A DNA stretch of 64,000 nt. It comes from a methane-oxidizing endosymbiont of Gigantopelta aegis (GTDB lineage: Bacteria; Pseudomonadota; Gammaproteobacteria; Methylococcales; Methylomonadaceae). The stretch lies in contig NZ_JAEHGD010000001.1 of NCBI RefSeq assembly GCF_016097405.1, forward strand, positions 900,307 to 964,306. Reading direction: 5' to 3'. Position 1 is the first letter of the stretch, and each line of letters opens with the position of its first letter. Shown here in pieces: positions 60,901 through 64,000 of the stretch. The translations under genes and the position numbers were made by a program. The notes under the pieces are model-generated. The model was not told the origin of the DNA, did no database searches, and was given only the letters and a program-made list of their open reading frames with translations.

Positions 60901-61410
60901 TGAAATATCCCTGATGTCCAATTGATTATCCACCCATTCAAACGCCGCTGACAGGTGCTGGATTTGAGTTTTTGACGGCCCATTTTTCCAACTGACTTGT
61001 TCTGCGCTCAAGACATCGACAATGATGTCGATGGGAATAACGGGCAACGGCAGACTGACCTCTCGATTTTGTTTATCTTCCTGCGGTAAACCTTCAATGG
61101 CGATCTGCTGCAAGCTGAATTGAATAATATGCAACTGTCTCTGGAATAACGATGCAGGCTCCCAATCTAAGTTGAGCGTACCTATCACAACATTAAATCC
61201 CTGATCATCCGTATACTGCAATTTATTCAACTGTAACGGCCCAAGTAACGTGCCATTGATCTGCCCTATCTGCAATGATTGCCATTGTGAACTGATCGCC
61301 ATCAACACAAAACGTGAACCTGTTTCTGTCGCCAACAAGCCGGCCAGACCTACAATCAGACTCATCGCCGTGATCAGGCAAAAACGGATAATGCGATAAA
61401 CAGCCTTCAT
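57949..61410 (-). CDS. tamB: Translocation and assembly module subunit TamB
   Basis: 1153 residues, somewhat shorter than the 1259 of E. coli. An N-terminal membrane helix (about residues 5-27) anchors a long periplasmic protein of repetitive beta structure. The C-terminal DUF490 domain is recognisable (LVTGKSFKQLGQGD, YVGVTMGLFANRYAVDLRYRL). AsmA-like bridge proteins such as TamB link inner and outer membranes and are implicated in phospholipid transport and in barrel-protein assembly. The start overlaps the tamA stop (TAATG), as in many proteobacteria. Confidence 0.95.
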   Translation of the reverse strand: MKAVYRIIRFCLITAMSLIVGLAGLLATETGSRFVLMAISSQWQSLQIGQINGTLLGPLQLNKLQYTDDQGFNVVIGTLNLDWEPASLFQRQLHIIQFSLQQIAIEGLPQEDKQNREVSLPLPVIPIDIIVDVLSAEQVSWKNGPSKTQIQHLSAAFEWVDNQLDIRDISLAMASLQVEGKSRVLIQQGWPLVADINWTYVMDNALLEGQLQLDGNLQQMTFSHRISGAVVSRQTGVLRFDGAKPEFDIKTQWRKLQWPFSGKPQISSQQGTLHIKGSTSNYLAQLDAVISPSDYSDSSLIMTATGDLTQLKIKLLQLHAKQGRLKLNGRLNWQNGIGFDLDAEARKINPQIFGAPVAGKLNLNAHAHGNIVDENMTLTLDLKRLNGQLQGQNIDGSGEIELAKETLHFKALNLRAGRNELWLTGWLNQQHADLLFNIAASDLKTAWPTLAGTLNGAVSIKGALSNPIVHAKLRGQRMRYNDFALRRLVLDADYVHQALRQSTVNLLASGLVLAETVIDKIEITGHGSQARHAVKVRFEAPFLQLLLDGDGRWDNTGWHGLITRLGVSHPQLKKWRLRTPVTINLQAENGAVWLDLSETCLQQASSSLCFTAAGNLRQKFSGHVVLVDNALRTVTPWLPPEVSINGQLHADSQFSVSPEKTRAAIRVNLKDGQVILRDDKKIEHRLQFSASKLEAIYENDQLRSDLYLGVTEHDFIRAHLNAGPAEGRQHIRTLTGEIDAEVIDMTFIDSLLSSIKNLDGQFKAHFNIAGNSAEPLLSGRAQFHDGHFDILPLGITAKNVFVDIKNAPDNVRRLSIVGGLSSGKGTINTNGYLDVTTQNDFPMYLKVEGEKFLIVRLAEGEVVISPNISVTTADKLTKIEGNVSIDSGKIEIKDIPDNVVAPSEDEVVIGAENKKTKPIKLAQTAIDVAIFLGEQLYFSGFGLKTKLVGKLRYVADQDKQSLQGKAEMKGATYKAYGQELVLRRGEFLFNGPADNPWMNIEAVRKAKSEPVVAILSVTGPLKNPYSRIYTEPSLPESDALAYLVTGKSFKQLGQGDSAALANAAISYGAGQLSWITEQLGLDEFEFVQADTLVDSAVKLGHYLNPDLYVGVTMGLFANRYAVDLRYRLNKYLSVHTRSGETQRIDLKYHFSSD

Positions 61411-63131
61411 TACAATCTGTTTCCAGCCGCAAAATGTATCCGGAAAGAATCGCCTGAATCATTTAATGGCATCGCAAAATCCAGTCGGATCGGCCCGATC
61501 GGTGAAATCCAACGCGCGCCTAAGCCGGCGCTATATTTGATTGAAATCGAATTGGAATTGAAGGCATTTCCGCCATCCATAAAAACCGCCACCCCCCAGC
61601 GATCGTTGATCAATTGCTCATACTCCAGACTAGCGACAGAAATGTATTTTCCACCGACGATATCGCCATTATCGTCAGTCGGACCCAGTTTCTTATAGCC
61701 ATAACCGCGGATAGAATTTGTGCCCCCCGCATAAAAGCGGTAAGAAGCCGGCAAACGATTCAAATCGGTCGTTAATGTCGCGCCTAGATTAACACGGCCG
61801 ATCACCCGAGCCGGCCACGGTAAAGGCGCAATCACCAGGCCTGTCAGTGACGTTTGTATAAAGGAAACATCCGACAGTAATGGCTTCACTGCAGTCGACA
61901 GAGTTAGATCAAGACGATAGCCGGAAGTCGGTCGCACCAGCTGATTCTTATGTGACCGTAGCCAGCGCGCCCCAGGAACCAATAATGTGGTGGTTTGGGT
62001 AACATCGCTGACGGTAAATTTCTCTCGATTGAAATCAAGAAGTAGCGTCTGTTGCCACCGGCTTTTATACACATGTAAATATTGCAATGACAGTTTTGCA
62101 GACTCGGCTTTAAATGTACTCGGCTTCTCGTATTTATAACCGGCGCCAAAGGTAACACTATCGGTGCGCGGCCTAACGAAAGGAATGACATAACGCGCTT
62201 CGGCACTGGATAAAATCGGTGAAATATCCAGACTTACATTTAAATGATGGCCTTTGCGGTTGAGACGGCGGTTTTGGTAATTAGCCGAGGCAATCGGCCC
62301 AATATCGGTCTCATAACCGATGCCTACGGTATAGTCATGTCTTTTGGAAGGCTCCAGTGTAATCGCCACCGGCACGCGCAAGTCTTCAATTTCATCCATC
62401 TCGGGCTGAACATCTACATGGGTGAAATAAATGCTTTCTGCCAATAAATTATAGGTTTGTGCCAGTTTTTTGCTCGAATAAGGCTGGTCTGCCTCAATCA
62501 CAATAAAGCGCTTTACAAACTCAGGATCAAGCACATCTTGTTTGATTGTAATCGTTCCAAAATAATGCTGCCGTCCTGAATTCATCACCAATTCAATTTC
62601 GGCACGATGTTTTTTAGGATCGACACGCAATATTTTTGTCGTCAACTTATGATTTAAATAGCCATACTCTAAAGCTAATGAATTCAGGTCAGATTTAATT
62701 TTCTCGTATTTACCATGATTCAGAATATCACCCTTTTTAATCGGCAAAAGGGCCATAAGCTTCTGAAATGCTGGCATCTTTCCGGCTTCGCCATCAATCC
62801 GTACACGAATAGATTCAACCCGAACCGGCTGTCCCGGATCAATTGAAAAGTCAGCTTGCCAACAGTCATTCGCAAAGATTAGTTTTTTTTCGATGGTCGG
62901 CGCGTAATATCCTAATGCGCGCAAGGCTTTATTGATTTCCTGGTCGCTATGTTCAAATAATTTTTGAATCCGCCACTTCGGTGTATGACAAGGTTCTTGC
63001 GCTAACGATAAAAACCCCTGTACATTCCGACTCTGTTCCTCATTGAGTCCTTCAATATGCAATGCCGGGTCAATAGCATAAGCCAATGCCGGCACCAACA
63101 AGATCAAAAGCACAAATTTAATGTGATGCAT
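61410..63131 (-). CDS. tamA: Translocation and assembly module subunit TamA
   Basis: 573 residues from the ATG at 63131 (MHHIKFVLLILLVPALAYA), which gives a clean signal peptide; an upstream frame to 63248 is rejected. Three POTRA-like domains (about 20-260) precede a 16-strand Omp85 barrel. The barrel includes the lid-loop motif SIRGYGYK (equivalent to VRGF/Y) and the ending WISPIGPIRLDFAMPL. Acts with TamB in the outer membrane. The 202 bases between 63249 and 63450 hold the divergent promoters of tamA and mltD and nothing else recognised. Confidence 0.95.
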   Translation of the reverse strand: MHHIKFVLLILLVPALAYAIDPALHIEGLNEEQSRNVQGFLSLAQEPCHTPKWRIQKLFEHSDQEINKALRALGYYAPTIEKKLIFANDCWQADFSIDPGQPVRVESIRVRIDGEAGKMPAFQKLMALLPIKKGDILNHGKYEKIKSDLNSLALEYGYLNHKLTTKILRVDPKKHRAEIELVMNSGRQHYFGTITIKQDVLDPEFVKRFIVIEADQPYSSKKLAQTYNLLAESIYFTHVDVQPEMDEIEDLRVPVAITLEPSKRHDYTVGIGYETDIGPIASANYQNRRLNRKGHHLNVSLDISPILSSAEARYVIPFVRPRTDSVTFGAGYKYEKPSTFKAESAKLSLQYLHVYKSRWQQTLLLDFNREKFTVSDVTQTTTLLVPGARWLRSHKNQLVRPTSGYRLDLTLSTAVKPLLSDVSFIQTSLTGLVIAPLPWPARVIGRVNLGATLTTDLNRLPASYRFYAGGTNSIRGYGYKKLGPTDDNGDIVGGKYISVASLEYEQLINDRWGVAVFMDGGNAFNSNSISIKYSAGLGARWISPIGPIRLDFAMPLNDSGDSFRIHFAAGNRL

Positions 63132-63450
63132 ATACCGAGCCGTGCGCTTTCTGCCAGAGTAACCCAAAAGAATATGATACACGCCTGTTTTAAATCCACG
63201 AAAAGTTACATCAGCAATTCCGGCTGAAAATTTGACACAACCCAGCAATGGAGTGATCTTCGCAAAAAAGTTTACGAAACATATTTTTTCAATCTCTTAT
63301 ACACCAAGGCTTACAAGACGAGCGGGAATTGCTGAAGTTACATCACGCCATCGAACATTAGCTAAACATGTGGCGTGTCGTGTCTGAAAATGGCCTCCTC
63401 CTGCCTAACCCGCTATAATTGACGCGTTATTCCATTTAAAAAAACAGGGT

Positions 63451-64000
63451 ATGCGTCAATTCAATCATTTTTTTTCGAGTCTGGCCTTTATTCTGATTAC
63501 AGGGTGTGCGCAGCAATCGACGCCTAAACACCTGGCCATTCAGAATCCACCTGATCTATATGCGGCTATCGATAAGGCGACAGAAACAGAAATTGACAAT
63601 AATGCCGCCAGCAATGCTATCGAATCGACTGTAAACCCCCCATCAATCGAAACACCGTCCAAATCGCAAACAATCTGGCAACGCATGAAGACCTTATATG
63701 CACTGCCTGAAATACAACATGACCGGATTGAACGCCATGTAAACTGGTATTTAAAACATCCCGAATATTTATCTCGTATCCAGACACGTGCCACACCCTA
63801 TTTGCATTTTATTCTTGACGAAATTGAAAAGCAGGGTATTCCAGGAGAAATTGCGCTGTTGCCCGCCGTTGAGAGTGCTTTCAAACCAGAAGCCTATTCA
63901 CCAAGTCATGCCTCTGGGCTGTGGCAGTTCATTCCATCAACCGGCCGCTATTTCGGCCTGAAACAAACGCCATGGTATGACGGACGCCGCGATGTGGTGG
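63451..64000 (+). CDS. mltD: Membrane-bound lytic murein transglycosylase D-like (3' end outside window)
   Basis: 183 residues are visible. A lipoprotein signal ends in LITGCAQQ (acylated Cys about residue 19). A low-complexity linker leads to an SLT domain with the catalytic Glu in LLPAVESAFKPEAYSPSHA and the following GLWQFIPSTGRYFGL, the MltD family pattern. It cleaves peptidoglycan glycosidic bonds from the periplasmic side. LysM repeats expected at the C-terminus are beyond base 64000. Preceded by a weak site (CAGGGT). Confidence 0.88.
   Translation, partial: MRQFNHFFSSLAFILITGCAQQSTPKHLAIQNPPDLYAAIDKATETEIDNNAASNAIESTVNPPSIETPSKSQTIWQRMKTLYALPEIQHDRIERHVNWYLKHPEYLSRIQTRATPYLHFILDEIEKQGIPGEIALLPAVESAFKPEAYSPSHASGLWQFIPSTGRYFGLKQTPWYDGRRDVV

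Noticed and set aside
63132-63248. 39-residue N-terminal extension of TamA
   Set aside because: The internal ATG at 63131 gives a proper signal peptide; the extension would hide it.

Overview
The window reads as chromosome of an aerobic, moderate-GC gammaproteobacterium. The layout and gene content (coaBC-dut-algC-argB order, Rnf and Na+-pumping oxaloacetate decarboxylase genes, many palindromic intergenic repeats) fit a methanotroph-like member of the Methylococcales, but no methane-oxidation gene is present, so this placement is inference. Coding density is high; no rRNA, tRNA or CRISPR array was seen.

Layout. 1-5.1 kb (minus): a truncated multicopper oxidase, then leuS-lptE-holA. 5.2-9.4 kb (plus): a zinc-ribbon protein, an orphan ParA-type ATPase and a GAF-GGDEF cyclase gene split by a 1664-bp IS3-like element. 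9.4-13.6 kb (minus): lnt, amtB-glnK, djlA. 13.9-21 kb: purC, radC, coaBC-dut-algC-argB, with AlgC carrying a membrane-anchored N-terminal extension. 21-33.8 kb: a DUF4124 protein, yggT-proC, murJ, rpsT, proB-obgE-rpmA-rplU, ispB, recD, argH and a histidine phosphatase. 34-41 kb is a signalling and accessory stretch: histidine kinase with ANTAR regulator, ParE-like toxin, a chemoreceptor gene broken by a 110-bp IS remnant, and a PAS-GGDEF-EAL protein with a small DUF3135 partner.

41.2-55.2 kb is the most striking block. oadGAB (sodium-pumping oxaloacetate decarboxylase, minus) diverges from rnfB-por-rnfCDGEA and a Cys-rich membrane peptide (plus). A 1664-residue pyruvate:ferredoxin oxidoreductase with an extra C-terminal ferredoxin domain sits between rnfB and rnfC, and most junctions overlap or nearly overlap. 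I infer a pyruvate-node module: OAD makes pyruvate and exports Na+, the oxidoreductase turns pyruvate into acetyl-CoA and low-potential electrons (or the reverse), and Rnf exchanges those electrons with NAD+ against an ion gradient.

55.2-64 kb: a YdjM-type hydrolase, a DUF1269 gene whose ribosome binding site has been split from its ATG by an intact 852-bp IS5-family element, a 375-bp non-coding element with perfect terminal inverted repeats, tamA-tamB, and the start of an mltD-like lytic transglycosylase. Mobile DNA has left three clear footprints (7.5, 38.0 and 56.5 kb), two with target duplications that allow the ancestral sequence to be rebuilt.
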